Below the pieces are notes generated by a model. It made no database searches and was not told the DNA's origin. It was given only the letters and a program-made list of their open reading frames with translations. Positions 25,893 through 34,544 of a stretch of DNA of 44,553 nucleotides are shown in pieces (the first letter of the stretch is position 1; the number at the start of each line of letters is the position of its first letter). Origin of the DNA: DASZXJ01 sp035545895. Lineage in GTDB: Bacteria; Planctomycetota; Phycisphaerae; Tepidisphaerales; Tepidisphaeraceae. Position numbers and translations under genes: made by a program. The stretch covers positions 1 through 44,553 of the forward strand of contig DASZXJ010000061.1 in NCBI GenBank assembly GCA_035545895.1. The letters are read 5' to 3'.

Positions 25893-27428
25893 TTTCTCGT
25901 TTTCCGTTATCGAGCGATCCAGCACCACCACCGTCTCGGCGGCGACATCGCCCACCCGCTGGCGCAACGGGGAAACCAGAATCAGCAAAAGCAGCGGCAT
26001 CATGACGTCCACCACCCGAAGCACGTTGCGAATCAAAATCGCGCGCCGCGAAGGTGGCGAACCATAAACCGTCATCACCTTCATGCGAAACACCCATTTG
26101 CCCAATGTGCGCCCCCAGATCAATTCGCAAACGATGCAATACACGATGTAGACGACGACCGAGGACGTAAACCAGATTTGATAGGTCGAGGTGCGCATCA
26201 GCTTTTCCGGATCGACCGGGCCGGCGTTGATCAGCAGCCCCGCCACCGTGCCGATTACCGGCAGCGCATCGATCGTGCCGCCCAGAAGCCGGAAGAACAT
26301 CGGCGCCAGTTGCAGGCCCGCCTCCACCAGCATGTCCGGCGACATGGGGCTGCGCCGGCGCATCGTCTGCACGAGCACCAGGATCAGCGCTATCCCCGCC
26401 AGGCCGGTCATCCATTCAAATTCGTTGGGCTGGTCGCCCAGATCAGAACCGGGAAGACTCACCTTTCCCTGATACGCGCCATCCGCCGACACACGATGTT
26501 CCAGGTATTTTCCCGCAGATCCGGTGATGACGCGAATCCCCTGCCCGGCCAGCGTCACATCCTGAATGCTTTGATTGACTGCCTCTGTCGGCAAATTCAG
26601 ATTGACTGGTCTGGACCATTGATCATCGCGAAAAAAGAGCGCGCCGGCGTTCTTGTCCGCCCCAGCCCAGATGGCGGCTCGACCGGAGCTATTGAGCAAT
26701 TGAATCTTTGTCACACCATTGCCCGGATCGATCTCGCCGGCCGAATTCCACGTCAAATGATTTTGATCAAACGTAAAAGTCAGTATTCGACCGTTGTCAG
26801 ACAACATCGCCAGAACAAGATGGCCCCCGGTCTGCGCCAAATCCATCTCCCTGGCACTGCCTGCTTCAGCGGGCAGTGAGGCAACCATCTTCCATTGCCC
26901 CTCATCGAATTGATAAAGCAATCGCGTGCCCGAAGGCTGGCTGGACGCCGGCTGAGTAGCGCCAGCCGTGGTCGGCTTGCGACCCAGGCCTGTCGCCGCG
27001 ATCGCCCACAGCGAATCGCCGCTGGCAAACTTCTGGAGCTTTGCCCCATCCTCCGGGATGGGCCCATCCGAGCTGCCATCCTCCCAGATGAGCATCCAGT
27101 CTCCATTGTCAAGCAGGACAGCCAGTTGCGTTCCACGGTCAGCCATCGAAACCACCCGCGCACCGACGCGCGCAATGGTTTGCCAAGCCGTACCGGTATC
27201 GACTTTCCGCTGCTGAATGGTCGTCCGCACGCCGCTTTCCGCGGTGGGTTCAATTTGAGCGATCCAATACATCCGCGAAGAACCGTGAGCGAGCAATTCG
27301 GCGAGAGCAGTTGAAGGAATGACCAATGACCAAATTCCAATGACCAATAAATGACCAAGCATCAATGACCCGTGTCGATCTCGCGGCAAATCTCGTTGGG
27401 ATTTCGTCATTGGTGCTTTGTTGGTCAT
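25890..27428 (-). CDS. RDD-family membrane protein with periplasmic beta domain
   Basis: This encodes 512 residues. The signal peptide or membrane anchor GHLLVIGIWSLVIPSTALA lies at about 25-43 and is encoded by an inverted repeat (27318-27446). Residues about 50-340 are a secreted repetitive beta region (TQLAVLLDNGDWMLIWED, GHLVLAMLSDNGRILTFTF), suggestive of a propeller. The C-terminus has an RDD domain with membrane segments (LMRTSTYQIWFTSSVVVYIV, IWGRTLGKWVFRMKVM, RNVLRVVDVMM). RDD proteins are integral membrane proteins, some linked to ion transport. The start ATG overlaps the stop of the upstream lipoprotein gene in an ATGA (27425-27428), indicating coupled translation. Confidence 0.75.
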   Translation of the reverse strand: MTNKAPMTKSQRDLPRDRHGSLMLGHLLVIGIWSLVIPSTALAELLAHGSSRMYWIAQIEPTAESGVRTTIQQRKVDTGTAWQTIARVGARVVSMADRGTQLAVLLDNGDWMLIWEDGSSDGPIPEDGAKLQKFASGDSLWAIAATGLGRKPTTAGATQPASSQPSGTRLLYQFDEGQWKMVASLPAEAGSAREMDLAQTGGHLVLAMLSDNGRILTFTFDQNHLTWNSAGEIDPGNGVTKIQLLNSSGRAAIWAGADKNAGALFFRDDQWSRPVNLNLPTEAVNQSIQDVTLAGQGIRVITGSAGKYLEHRVSADGAYQGKVSLPGSDLGDQPNEFEWMTGLAGIALILVLVQTMRRRSPMSPDMLVEAGLQLAPMFFRLLGGTIDALPVIGTVAGLLINAGPVDPEKLMRTSTYQIWFTSSVVVYIVYCIVCELIWGRTLGKWVFRMKVMTVYGSPPSRRAILIRNVLRVVDVMMPLLLLILVSPLRQRVGDVAAETVVVLDRSITENEK

Positions 27429-27446
27429 TGGGGATTGGTCATTGGG
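27318..27446. repeat. ATGACCAA/TTGGTCAT inverted repeat at a gene junction
   Basis: Direct ATGACCAA-type units at the low-coordinate end (27320-27360) are matched by TTGGTCAT-type units at the high-coordinate end (27408-27446), forming an imperfect inverted repeat. The element contains the last codons and stop of the lipoprotein gene and the start and signal peptide of the RDD gene. Confidence 0.75.
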
Positions 27447-28453
27447 GCTTTTGCGTCGAGTGATTTCATGTGAGAGATACCGGCATTTTCACCCGGAAAG
27501 ACGAAGCTCGCGCCGGTCGGCGCATTTTTGAATTTCAGGGCCACATGATCCGACAGATCGATGGTCATCTTCGAGCCCGTATCCGGGAACATCAACTGAA
27601 AATACGTCGCCACCATAGGCCCGCGCTCTTTGGGCGCGCCTTCGATTTCCACCGGCTTGTATTTCGACAAATAGGCCCGCACGACCACTCGCCCGTTTTC
27701 GTCAAACAACAGCACGTTCATCGGCAACTTGGTCTTGCGGTCGTACCAGACTTCCTTGTGCGCGATCCAGCGATCACTCAATAGTTCATTCCAGACGATC
27801 ATGTAAGCATCGTAATCGTTGTTGAACCGCATGACCGGCGCCGGCTCGTGCAATAAATCAATCGGAATCGACTGCACGGCCAGCACTTCCACCAGCGACT
27901 GCGGCGAGATGGGCAATTCAACGTCCGCCACGCGCGGGCGATCGTGATGCCCCCACCACATCTTGTCCACCGGAGGATAGGCGATCACCCAGTAAATATC
28001 GCCGTTGGAACCGATGTCAAACACGTTGTTCGTCACCTTCTTGCCCACCAGTCGCAGCGAAACGGGCTGGCCGTAAAGCAGCAGGATGTCGCCGTTGACG
28101 TAGTGCGATTCGCCTTCAAATTTGATGGTCGCCTCAAACGAACCCTTGCCATGCAGCGTGGGAATCAGCGAATTGTTGGCGTTGACCGTCGCAATCACCT
28201 GCTGCATGGTCTGGGTCGGCCCAAAATACCTGGCGGGTTGTCGTTCGTTGGTAATCGTGCAGCCATTTAATACGAAGAGCCACGAAGACACGAAAAGCAC
28301 GAAGTGAGACACGAAGAAGAATTCATATCTTGAATTTCCTTCGTGCTTTCTTCGTGTCCTTCGTGTCTTCGTGGCTCTGAAAATAGCGCGCAAAGAGCAA
28401 CATTCACCCTGTCTTCTCTGTACTCTCCGTGGCTCGCTTTGCATTTGAATCAT
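27425..28453 (-). CDS. Outer-membrane-type lipoprotein, LolB/DUF4292-like fold
   Basis: The start is uncertain. ATG 28453 gives 342 residues; ATG 28444 or a TTG at 28465 overlapping the upstream stop are alternatives. The hydrophobic run FVSHFVLFVSSWLFVLNGC ends in an LNGC lipobox and would give lipid-anchored Cys followed by TITNERQ. That whole stretch is encoded by a GCCACGAAG-type repeat (28276-28378). The mature part contains LIPTLHGKGSFEATIKFEGE, YVNGDILLLYGQPVSLRLVG and NNVFDIGSNGDIYWVI, resembling the LolB/DUF4292 lipoprotein carrier-like fold. The residues before the lipobox are strongly basic (ATKTRRTRRKHE) and are also repeat-encoded. The role may be lipoprotein or lipid handling, by inference. 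Confidence 0.72.
   Translation of the reverse strand: MIQMQSEPRRVQRRQGECCSLRAIFRATKTRRTRRKHEGNSRYEFFFVSHFVLFVSSWLFVLNGCTITNERQPARYFGPTQTMQQVIATVNANNSLIPTLHGKGSFEATIKFEGESHYVNGDILLLYGQPVSLRLVGKKVTNNVFDIGSNGDIYWVIAYPPVDKMWWGHHDRPRVADVELPISPQSLVEVLAVQSIPIDLLHEPAPVMRFNNDYDAYMIVWNELLSDRWIAHKEVWYDRKTKLPMNVLLFDENGRVVVRAYLSKYKPVEIEGAPKERGPMVATYFQLMFPDTGSKMTIDLSDHVALKFKNAPTGASFVFPGENAGISHMKSLDAKAPMTNPQ
28276..28378. repeat. GCCACGAAG-type inverted repeat, copy B (coding)
   Basis: Arms AGAGCCACGAAGACACGAAA and CTTCGTGTCTTCGTGGCTCT flank a short centre. Unlike the other copies, it lies inside an open frame and encodes the basic and hydrophobic parts of the lipoprotein signal peptide. A half-like remnant of the ACAGAG variant follows at about 28409-28435. 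Confidence 0.8.
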
Positions 28454-28461
28454 GCAGATGC

Positions 28462-28992
28462 TCAAAGCTCTTGATTGAGGATTTCACCGAGTTGCTGGCT
28501 GACGGCTGCCACCTGCTGTTCGTCCAGCCGTGGATTGAGCAAATCCAGCAGATCTTCCCCCCCCTTGAAGCGGACCTTCCAAATCTCGCGATCCTGCTCC
28601 TGCCGCGTCGATTCGTACTGAATCATGCGCTTGCGCATCAGGATCAAGCCAAGCACAAAGCGGAAATTGAGCTTGGCTGATTCTTCCGTGGTGCCAAGTC
28701 GCTCAAACAGTTCACACAGCACCTGGTCATCGACAAAGACCTTTTTCTTGGCTTCCTGCGGCGCGGGCATGATGCCCATCCAGAAGGCCAGCACATCCTT
28801 GCGATCAAACGTCTGCCATGCTTCCATCGAGATGTCCAGCCGTTCGAGCCCCGTGAGGGTCTCGCGCAGCGCCGTCATGAACCTGGTGCCCTGCTCGATG
28901 GGCTGGCCACTGACGTGACACTTGCCCATGGGCCTGGCCACGTCGTATCCGGTTGCGGGTTTGCCTGGTACTTGTTGAGCCGCCGTGCTCAT
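28462..28992 (-). CDS. Conserved protein of unknown function
   Basis: This encodes 176 residues, soluble, no signal peptide. The N-terminal part has a CHVSGQPIEQGTRFMTALRE segment with a possible metal-binding C...C/H pattern (GKCHVSGQPI), followed by helical regions (CELFERLGTTEESAKLNFRF, MRKRMIQYESTRQEQDREIW). I do not recognise a characterised family. The gene is upstream of and practically adjacent to the lipoprotein gene, probably in the same operon. A ribosome-type or envelope role cannot be chosen from the sequence. Confidence 0.7.
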   Translation of the reverse strand: MSTAAQQVPGKPATGYDVARPMGKCHVSGQPIEQGTRFMTALRETLTGLERLDISMEAWQTFDRKDVLAFWMGIMPAPQEAKKKVFVDDQVLCELFERLGTTEESAKLNFRFVLGLILMRKRMIQYESTRQEQDREIWKVRFKGGEDLLDLLNPRLDEQQVAAVSQQLGEILNQEL

Positions 28993-29010
28993 TGAAAAAC
29001 TCCAAAAATC

Positions 29011-29095
29011 AAAGGATGAGGGATAAAGGATGAAGGATGAAAAAGGAGAGACGTCGAATTCTTATTTCATCCTTCATCCTTCCGCCTTCATCCTT
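29011..29095. repeat. GGATGAAGGATGAA-type inverted repeat
   Basis: GGATAAAGGATGAAGGATGA at 29021-29040 is matched by TCATCCTTCATCCTT and TCATCCTT at 29068-29095. The low-copy inverted repeat fills the gap between the zinc-ribbon gene and the next minus-strand gene, and reaches the stop codon of the zinc-ribbon gene. Confidence 0.7.
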
Positions 29096-29333
29096 ACTGT
29101 ACGATAAACGCCCTCTGGTCCGTTCCTCCTTCGCCGACGCGGAAACGGACCGGGCGGGCACATTTAGGGCAATGCCCCACATAGGCTGTACCTTCGCGAT
29201 TACAATAAATCCGACAATACACGCCACAGCAGGCGAAGTGAATACTCAAAAACGGTTTGGGGGCTGATTTGGGCTGCTCGGGTTGGTCCATCCCGGAAAT
29301 ATCGAGCTTGTAATCGCGTGGGTCGCTGGGCAT
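29094..29333 (-). CDS. Small zinc-ribbon-like protein
   Basis: This encodes 79 residues from an ATG at 29333 that overlaps the cyclodeaminase stop in a TAATG, so translation is coupled. Six cysteines (HFACCGVYCRIYCN and GHCPKCARPV) suggest a zinc ribbon or a related metal-binding knuckle. There is no other domain. Longer reading frames in this register lie over the cyclodeaminase gene and were discarded. It is likely a regulatory or accessory partner of the cyclodeaminase; no function is known to me. Confidence 0.75.
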   Translation of the reverse strand: MPSDPRDYKLDISGMDQPEQPKSAPKPFLSIHFACCGVYCRIYCNREGTAYVGHCPKCARPVRFRVGEGGTDQRAFIVQ

Positions 29334-29959
29334 TATGCGTGTCCTTGCCGGGCCCAGATTCTGGCGATGATGTTGCGGACCACGCCGCCGCAGTCCACGA
29401 TTTGCCGGGCGCAAGTGGCTTCGAGACGCGCCCGTTCGTTGGCATCGGGCAAATCGCCGAGATTCACACGCACGTTGTAAGCAGCGCATCGCACGGTCGC
29501 CATTGCCAGTTCCGCGCACACCGCCAGATCAGACAGCAAAAATTTATTTGAGATATCGACCACGCGCTCGCAAACGTGCAGGATCGCGACCGCCGTTGCG
29601 CCGATGGCCTGTGGGACCTGGATGCACACCGCCACCGCCACATTGAACTTTGCCTCGCGCTGCGGATCGGTCGCCGGCAACTTGCGAATGGCGGTCAGCG
29701 TTTCATACCCAGCCTGGTCCTCGACCATGAGTTCCAGCAACGCCTGCCGCGCGCGGTTCAGTTCCGTCAGTGCCCGCTGCAAATCCGGCTGATGCTCGGC
29801 CAAGTCTTTTTTGTTGACGCTGTAATTCAGAACCATCTCCCCCATCGACGCCGCCAGCGCCCCGGTCAAAGCGGCAACAGCGCCCCCGCCCGGCGTCGGC
29901 TGCTTCGCGGCAGCGGCGTTGAGAAATTCTTCGATGCTCTGAGTTTTGTCGTACGCCAT
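29333..29959 (-). CDS. Cyclodeaminase/cyclohydrolase family protein
   Basis: This encodes 208 residues, all helical. The family signature KQPTPGGGAVAALTGALAAS is at about 19-38, with the C-terminal ICxQVP-type and LSDLAVCAELAMATVRCAAY segments also typical of FTCD_C/FchA proteins. The known members act on folate one-carbon derivatives, as formiminotetrahydrofolate cyclodeaminase or methenyl-THF cyclohydrolase. Which reaction occurs here cannot be decided. The gene is upstream of, and overlaps by 1 nt, the small zinc-ribbon gene. A GCCACGAAG-type repeat separates it from the M16 peptidase gene. Confidence 0.88.
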   Translation of the reverse strand: MAYDKTQSIEEFLNAAAAKQPTPGGGAVAALTGALAASMGEMVLNYSVNKKDLAEHQPDLQRALTELNRARQALLELMVEDQAGYETLTAIRKLPATDPQREAKFNVAVAVCIQVPQAIGATAVAILHVCERVVDISNKFLLSDLAVCAELAMATVRCAAYNVRVNLGDLPDANERARLEATCARQIVDCGGVVRNIIARIWARQGHA

Positions 29960-29967
29960 AAAAATCT

Positions 29968-30072
29968 CAGAGCCACGAAGGCACGAAGAGACGAAGAAAG
30001 CACGAAGAAGGAAATTAATCCATTTCTTCTTCGTGAAAACTTCGTGTCCTCCTTCGTGCCTTCGTGGCTCTG
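29968..30072. repeat. GCCACGAAG-type inverted repeat, copy C
   Basis: Arms CAGAGCCACGAAGGCACGAA and TTCGTGCCTTCGTGGCTCTG are an exact reverse-complement pair around a variable centre. The element lies between the M16 peptidase stop and the cyclodeaminase start and fills nearly all of the gap. Confidence 0.85.
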
Positions 30073-30075
30073 CTC

Positions 30076-32901
30076 TTACTTGCCAGAATCATGCTGCACA
30101 CCGCGAGGCGTCAAGTCCACCGGCGGAAAGCTCGTATACGTTCTCATACCCGTCTTTTTATTCACCAAATCCGGCTGCGGCGTGCTTACCGTTATCACAC
30201 ATTCGTTCAATTTCGCGCGTGCGACCTGACGAACCTGGTCGATCGTCACCGCATTGATCCGCTGTGCGTAGCTGTCGTGGTAGTTGTAGCCCAATCCATA
30301 CAGCTCATCCAGCGCAGCCGTCGAAGCCTGCTCGGCGGGCGTTTCATTCGACATCGCATCCGATGTCGTAATCAACTGCTTGCTGCGATTGAACCACTCC
30401 AACTGCATGTCCTGATCGGTCCCCTGACAGCGGGCGATGTTTTCCAGAATCACATCGACGACCTCGTTCACATTCTTCGGATCGCAGCCGGCATAGACGA
30501 TAAACGCGCCGGGCATCTCCCGGGCGCGGCCGGGCATGTTGTAGGCATGAACGACATACACCAACCCGCGACCGCGCAAAATGTCGAACAGATAACCGGT
30601 CGGATAATCAAATCCGCTGGTCATGGTGTCAGCCACGGTGATCGTGTCCAGGTCCTTGTCGCCGATGACGCTGTCGGATTTATAGCCGATCACCACCCCG
30701 GCCAGGGCTTGTTCGGTCTTTTGAACTTCTACCCGATTAACATTGACGAATGGCGGTGGATTCCCGTATGTCCAACGACCCTCAATGAATCCTCCTGCAT
30801 TTGTTGATTCGGGTTTGGCTGGCCCGGCAAAATACTGCTTAGCCATCGCTTGTGCCTGTTCCAGCGTCACATCTCCGAAGATCGCCAGCACGCGCTTACC
30901 TTTGAGCACTTTCGTTTCGTACCACTGCTTCATCTGCTCGGAAGTCGTTGCAGTGACAATTTCCTTCCGTCCCAGCGTAATAAACTGGTAAGGCGACTTC
31001 AGCGGCCCAAAATACGACTTCTTAAAAAACCGCATGCCCTGGGCCAGCCAATCGGCATCCTGACTATCAATGCCCGCCAGCAGCCGCTGTTTGATGCCGG
31101 TCAGTTCATCCACGGGAAATGATGGATTTTTCACGACATCGGCGTAGACATCCATGGCCTTGGCGAAATCATCCTTGAGGCAGGTCATGTTCCAGAACCA
31201 CGAATTGTTGCCGCAATCGGTTTCCAGATCGCCGCCGATGGAATCGAAGAATTCAGCGATCTGGTCGGCGCTGCGCGTCCTGGTCCCGCGCGGCAGCATG
31301 TCCATGGTCAACTTGCCCACGCCGTTGGTCTTTTCATCCTCTGCCGTCAGACCCCCAAGGGAATACATTCGCACTTCAACCACCGGCGAGGTGCTGATGC
31401 GCTTGTGGAGCAAGGTCACATCGCCGCCCAGATCGATTCGAGTGATTTTGGTGGCTTCCTCAGCGTTGGCCTTGGCTTGGGTGGTCGGAGCGGCTGCTCG
31501 CAGCAAATCTTCAGCCTTGGGCAGTGTGCCGGCAGCCTCGGCGGGGATCAGGGCCGTCGTCAGCAAACGGGATTGCACCAGATATTTGTTAGCGACCTCC
31601 TGAAGCTGCTGGGCCGTGACTTTGTCGATGCGTTCCACATATCGATCGCTGAAATGCGGATCGCCGGTGCTCAAGTAATCAGTGGCCAGCGAAGAAATGA
31701 TCTGCTCGGTCGTCTGCAAACTCTTCACGCGCTGCGTGCGCATCTGGGTCTTGGCGCGTTCGATTCGCTCGGGTTCGAGAAGCGTGGTCTTGAGTTTTTC
31801 GATTTCATCGAGCGTCACTTTCTTGGCCTGCTCGATCTTGTCGGCATCGAGTTCCATCGACACCGAGAACGTGCCTTGGACATAGTTGGGTGTGAAATCG
31901 CTTGCTGAAACGCCGCTCACGAGATGTTGCTTATCTCGAAGTTCCTGGACGAGAATTGAGCTTTCGCTGCCCGCCAGGATCGTGGCGAGAAGATCAAGCG
32001 GGTACATGTCGGCCTGATCAATTCGGACGGATGGAAATCCCAGATCGAGCTTGGCTTGCCCGAGTTTGGGAAACGTCGCGACCATGCTTCGCGGTGCAAG
32101 GACTGGCGGCTCGGGTGGCAACTCGTGGGTAAACTCCCGCCCCGGCTTGACCTGCGACACATTCTTCTGCACCGCGGCCAGCATCTTTTCCGGGTCCACA
32201 TCACCCGCCACCGCGAAGACGAGGTTATTGGGTTGATACGCCAGCTTGTAATACCCGTACACATCGTCGCGGCTGAGACCTTGAATCACTTCCTGATACC
32301 CAATCACCGGCACGCGCTGCGGGCTGATGCGGTAGCGGTTGAGCTGCGTCATCCGCCAGAAAACGCTGTCGGGCTCGCCTTTGTTCATTTCCAGTTCGCG
32401 CTGGACGACTTCGTATTCCCGCCCATATTCGGCAGGTGTGATGGCAGCCCCAAGCATCCAGCCAGCGACCAGATCGACGGCTTCGTCCAAATGCTGAGGC
32501 GTGGTGTTTACATAAAAACAGGTGTGGTCGTAGGTCGTGTATGCGTTGGAATTGTTGCCCAATTGCTGAAGCAGATTGCGATTTTGCTCTTCGCTGCGGC
32601 GGGCATTGGTCCCACCGGCCACCAGATGTTCCAGCAAATGACTCAACCCCCCGCCCAGCCATTTGCCTTCGTATACGCCGCCCGTTTCAGCATACGCGCG
32701 CACCGCCAGCACCGGCGAAGGCACGCGCTTGACGATGACCGTCAGGTTGTTTTCCAGAACCGAAACAATTTCATCTGAACTGCTGACCAGCCGATGAGAT
32801 TCCGCGCCGTAATTCACCGTAGGCTGTGTCGAAGGTTCCTGGGCCAGACCCCATGACGCCAGCATCAATACGCAACTCAAGCAGATAGAGTATTTCTTCA
32901 T
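30076..32901 (-). CDS. Secreted M16 family metallopeptidase (two domains)
   Basis: This encodes 941 residues with a signal peptide (MKKYSICLSCVLMLASWGLA, cut near AQE). The inverted zinc motif HLLEH is at residues 88-92, in the context GGGLSHLLEHLVAGGTNARR, with the third ligand region EYEVVQRELEMNKG downstream. The C-terminal half repeats the M16 fold (ITRIDLGGDVTLLHKRISTS, MLPRGTRTRSADQIAEFFDS) but lacks an HXXEH, as usual for the inactive partner domain. It is therefore probably a periplasmic zinc peptidase. It follows the response regulator by 47 bp on the same strand. Confidence 0.93.
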   Translation of the reverse strand: MKKYSICLSCVLMLASWGLAQEPSTQPTVNYGAESHRLVSSSDEIVSVLENNLTVIVKRVPSPVLAVRAYAETGGVYEGKWLGGGLSHLLEHLVAGGTNARRSEEQNRNLLQQLGNNSNAYTTYDHTCFYVNTTPQHLDEAVDLVAGWMLGAAITPAEYGREYEVVQRELEMNKGEPDSVFWRMTQLNRYRISPQRVPVIGYQEVIQGLSRDDVYGYYKLAYQPNNLVFAVAGDVDPEKMLAAVQKNVSQVKPGREFTHELPPEPPVLAPRSMVATFPKLGQAKLDLGFPSVRIDQADMYPLDLLATILAGSESSILVQELRDKQHLVSGVSASDFTPNYVQGTFSVSMELDADKIEQAKKVTLDEIEKLKTTLLEPERIERAKTQMRTQRVKSLQTTEQIISSLATDYLSTGDPHFSDRYVERIDKVTAQQLQEVANKYLVQSRLLTTALIPAEAAGTLPKAEDLLRAAAPTTQAKANAEEATKITRIDLGGDVTLLHKRISTSPVVEVRMYSLGGLTAEDEKTNGVGKLTMDMLPRGTRTRSADQIAEFFDSIGGDLETDCGNNSWFWNMTCLKDDFAKAMDVYADVVKNPSFPVDELTGIKQRLLAGIDSQDADWLAQGMRFFKKSYFGPLKSPYQFITLGRKEIVTATTSEQMKQWYETKVLKGKRVLAIFGDVTLEQAQAMAKQYFAGPAKPESTNAGGFIEGRWTYGNPPPFVNVNRVEVQKTEQALAGVVIGYKSDSVIGDKDLDTITVADTMTSGFDYPTGYLFDILRGRGLVYVVHAYNMPGRAREMPGAFIVYAGCDPKNVNEVVDVILENIARCQGTDQDMQLEWFNRSKQLITTSDAMSNETPAEQASTAALDELYGLGYNYHDSYAQRINAVTIDQVRQVARAKLNECVITVSTPQPDLVNKKTGMRTYTSFPPVDLTPRGVQHDSGK

Positions 32902-32948
32902 CCTGCAGTTTACCCGCGATGGGCGGGCCCTCAGCCATGTGCCCCTGG

Positions 32949-33440
32949 TCAGAGCACTTCATCATCGTGTTCGATTTCGTTGAGATAGGTCAGCGCCCGC
33001 TCCAGTTCGCTCTTGAGGTGGCGTACGCGAAGCAGGCTTTTCACGCGGGTCAGCAGTTCAAATTTATTGACCGGCTTGCTGACGAAATCGTCCGTGCCAC
33101 ATTCACTGGCCTGTTCGATGTCCCCCAATTCGTTCAAGGCGGTGACCATGAGAATCTGGATGTCCCGCGTTCGCGGGTCGCTTTTAAGCTTGCGGCAGAC
33201 CTGAAAACCGCTCATGCGCGGCATCATGATGTCGAGCAATATCAGGTCGGGATTGTGCTCGGCCACCTTCTGAAGCGCCTCCACCCCGTCGGCGGCGGTG
33301 ACGATCTTCACCGGCAGCGATTCCAAAAAGGCCTGCAACAACTCCACATTCTGCGGATTGTCATCGACGATCATCACGGTCGAATTCGGCAGAAACGACT
33401 CGTTGCTCGGATTGGCGGCGGAATTGTCCTGTGGCGTCAT
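32949..33440 (-). CDS. Response regulator, receiver domain
   Basis: This encodes 163 residues. The receiver domain shows the acidic pair D26-D27 (MIVDDNPQN), the phosphoacceptor D70 (LILLDIMMPRMSG), T100 and K122 (DDFVSKPVNK). There is no DNA-binding output. A short C-terminal helix, RVKSLLRVRHLKSELERALT, ends the protein and may pair or contact a partner. No histidine kinase gene is adjacent. The gene is downstream of the glutaredoxin-like gene (40-bp gap) and upstream of the M16 gene. Confidence 0.93.
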   Translation of the reverse strand: MTPQDNSAANPSNESFLPNSTVMIVDDNPQNVELLQAFLESLPVKIVTAADGVEALQKVAEHNPDLILLDIMMPRMSGFQVCRKLKSDPRTRDIQILMVTALNELGDIEQASECGTDDFVSKPVNKFELLTRVKSLLRVRHLKSELERALTYLNEIEHDDEVL

Positions 33441-33480
33441 GACGAAACTCCATCAACGCCTTATTGTCCGTTTTCCACGC

Positions 33481-33717
33481 TCAACTGACAAGCGCCTGCG
33501 TCAACTGCGCCTCGCTCAGCCGATATCGCGCGATTTCGCGGCCATTGACGAAAACGACGGGAATCAAGGTCTTAAACCGCTCATGATCCGCCGGATCATC
33601 AAGAATATTGCGAATTTCCAGGGCCAAAGGATGACTTTTTGCGACGCGCTCGATTACCGCTTTGACCACGTCACACAAATGACAATCGGGCTTGCTGTAA
33701 ATCACCACGCGATTCAT
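33481..33717 (-). CDS. Glutaredoxin-like protein
   Basis: This encodes 78 residues. The CHLC redox pair is at about residues 12-15 (YSKPDCHLCD), and a thioredoxin fold follows with TLIPVVFVNGREIARYRLSE, containing the cis-proline and the following beta strand. The length and CPxC-like variant are typical of the DUF836/glutaredoxin-like group. The start ATG overlaps the stop of the TIM-barrel gene as ATGA (33714-33717). It is likely a thiol-disulfide exchange protein. Confidence 0.9.
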   Translation of the reverse strand: MNRVVIYSKPDCHLCDVVKAVIERVAKSHPLALEIRNILDDPADHERFKTLIPVVFVNGREIARYRLSEAQLTQALVS

Positions 33718-34544
33718 GCAAATATCCGCGAGAGAAACTCAAAGCTCTTCACAGCCGCGATTTGCGGCTCGGCCGTGTGAGTATATAGCTCAACGGTAAG
33801 GTATCGGTTATAGGCGATACCCTTAAGCGCGTTGCGCAAGGCAAGCCAATCCAGCGTGCCTTCACCCGGAATCATGTGGTAATGCTTTCGGCCGGGGATG
33901 TCCTCGACGTGCATATTCCAAATCCGCTTGCCGAGCATTTCAACGACTTGCGGGATCGATTCGCCGATCACCTGACTGTGGCCGATGTCGAGATTCGCGC
34001 CGAAGCGCGGATGATTCAGCCGCTGGATCCACTCGCAAAGCTCTGCGACATATTCGAGGTATAAGCCGGGTTCGCACTCAATGCCGACGTTGATTTGCGC
34101 TCGATCGGCCGCTTCGAGAATCGGTTTGATCGATTCAGCGAACTGCTTGGCCGCTCGATCCGGAGGCATGCCGCCCAGCATTCGCCCGCTGGTGATGCTG
34201 ATGTTTCGCGCACTCACGTCCCGCGCAAACTCGATGGCCTTGAGAATCAACTCCGTCCGATCCTGCCTGTGCTTTGGATTCGGACTGATCAAACTCGGCT
34301 CAAAATACGCTTCCGGCGGCGCATCCTTCCAATAGCCGAAGGTGCAATTGACGTTGATGTTGCTGACCTGCAGCCCCAGCCGATCGAGTTCCCGCCGCGC
34401 GTCAGAGGCATTCACCGTACCCGGATACGCGTGCGGGACATCCGCGAGAATTTCCACTCCTTCAAACCCCGCGGCTTTAATCCCACGAAGGGCTTCGATC
34501 AATGAAAATCGAGTATAAGCGTTGGTTGAGAAGGCGAGTTTCAT
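33714..34544 (-). CDS. Sugar phosphate isomerase/epimerase-type TIM barrel
   Basis: This encodes 276 residues from ATG 34544, which overlaps the HNH gene stop as ATGA. A longer frame only adds a segment with no conserved content that overlaps the HNH gene. Visible AP-endonuclease-2/xylose-isomerase-like features are MKLAFSTNAYTRFSLIEAL, AAGFEGVEILADVPHAYPG, the INVGIECEPG acid, the LDIGHSQVIGE metal-site segment, and WNMHVEDIPGRKHYHMIPGE. Metal-dependent sugar isomerase or epimerase activity is likely; the substrate is unknown. Confidence 0.88.
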   Translation of the reverse strand: MKLAFSTNAYTRFSLIEALRGIKAAGFEGVEILADVPHAYPGTVNASDARRELDRLGLQVSNINVNCTFGYWKDAPPEAYFEPSLISPNPKHRQDRTELILKAIEFARDVSARNISITSGRMLGGMPPDRAAKQFAESIKPILEAADRAQINVGIECEPGLYLEYVAELCEWIQRLNHPRFGANLDIGHSQVIGESIPQVVEMLGKRIWNMHVEDIPGRKHYHMIPGEGTLDWLALRNALKGIAYNRYLTVELYTHTAEPQIAAVKSFEFLSRIFA

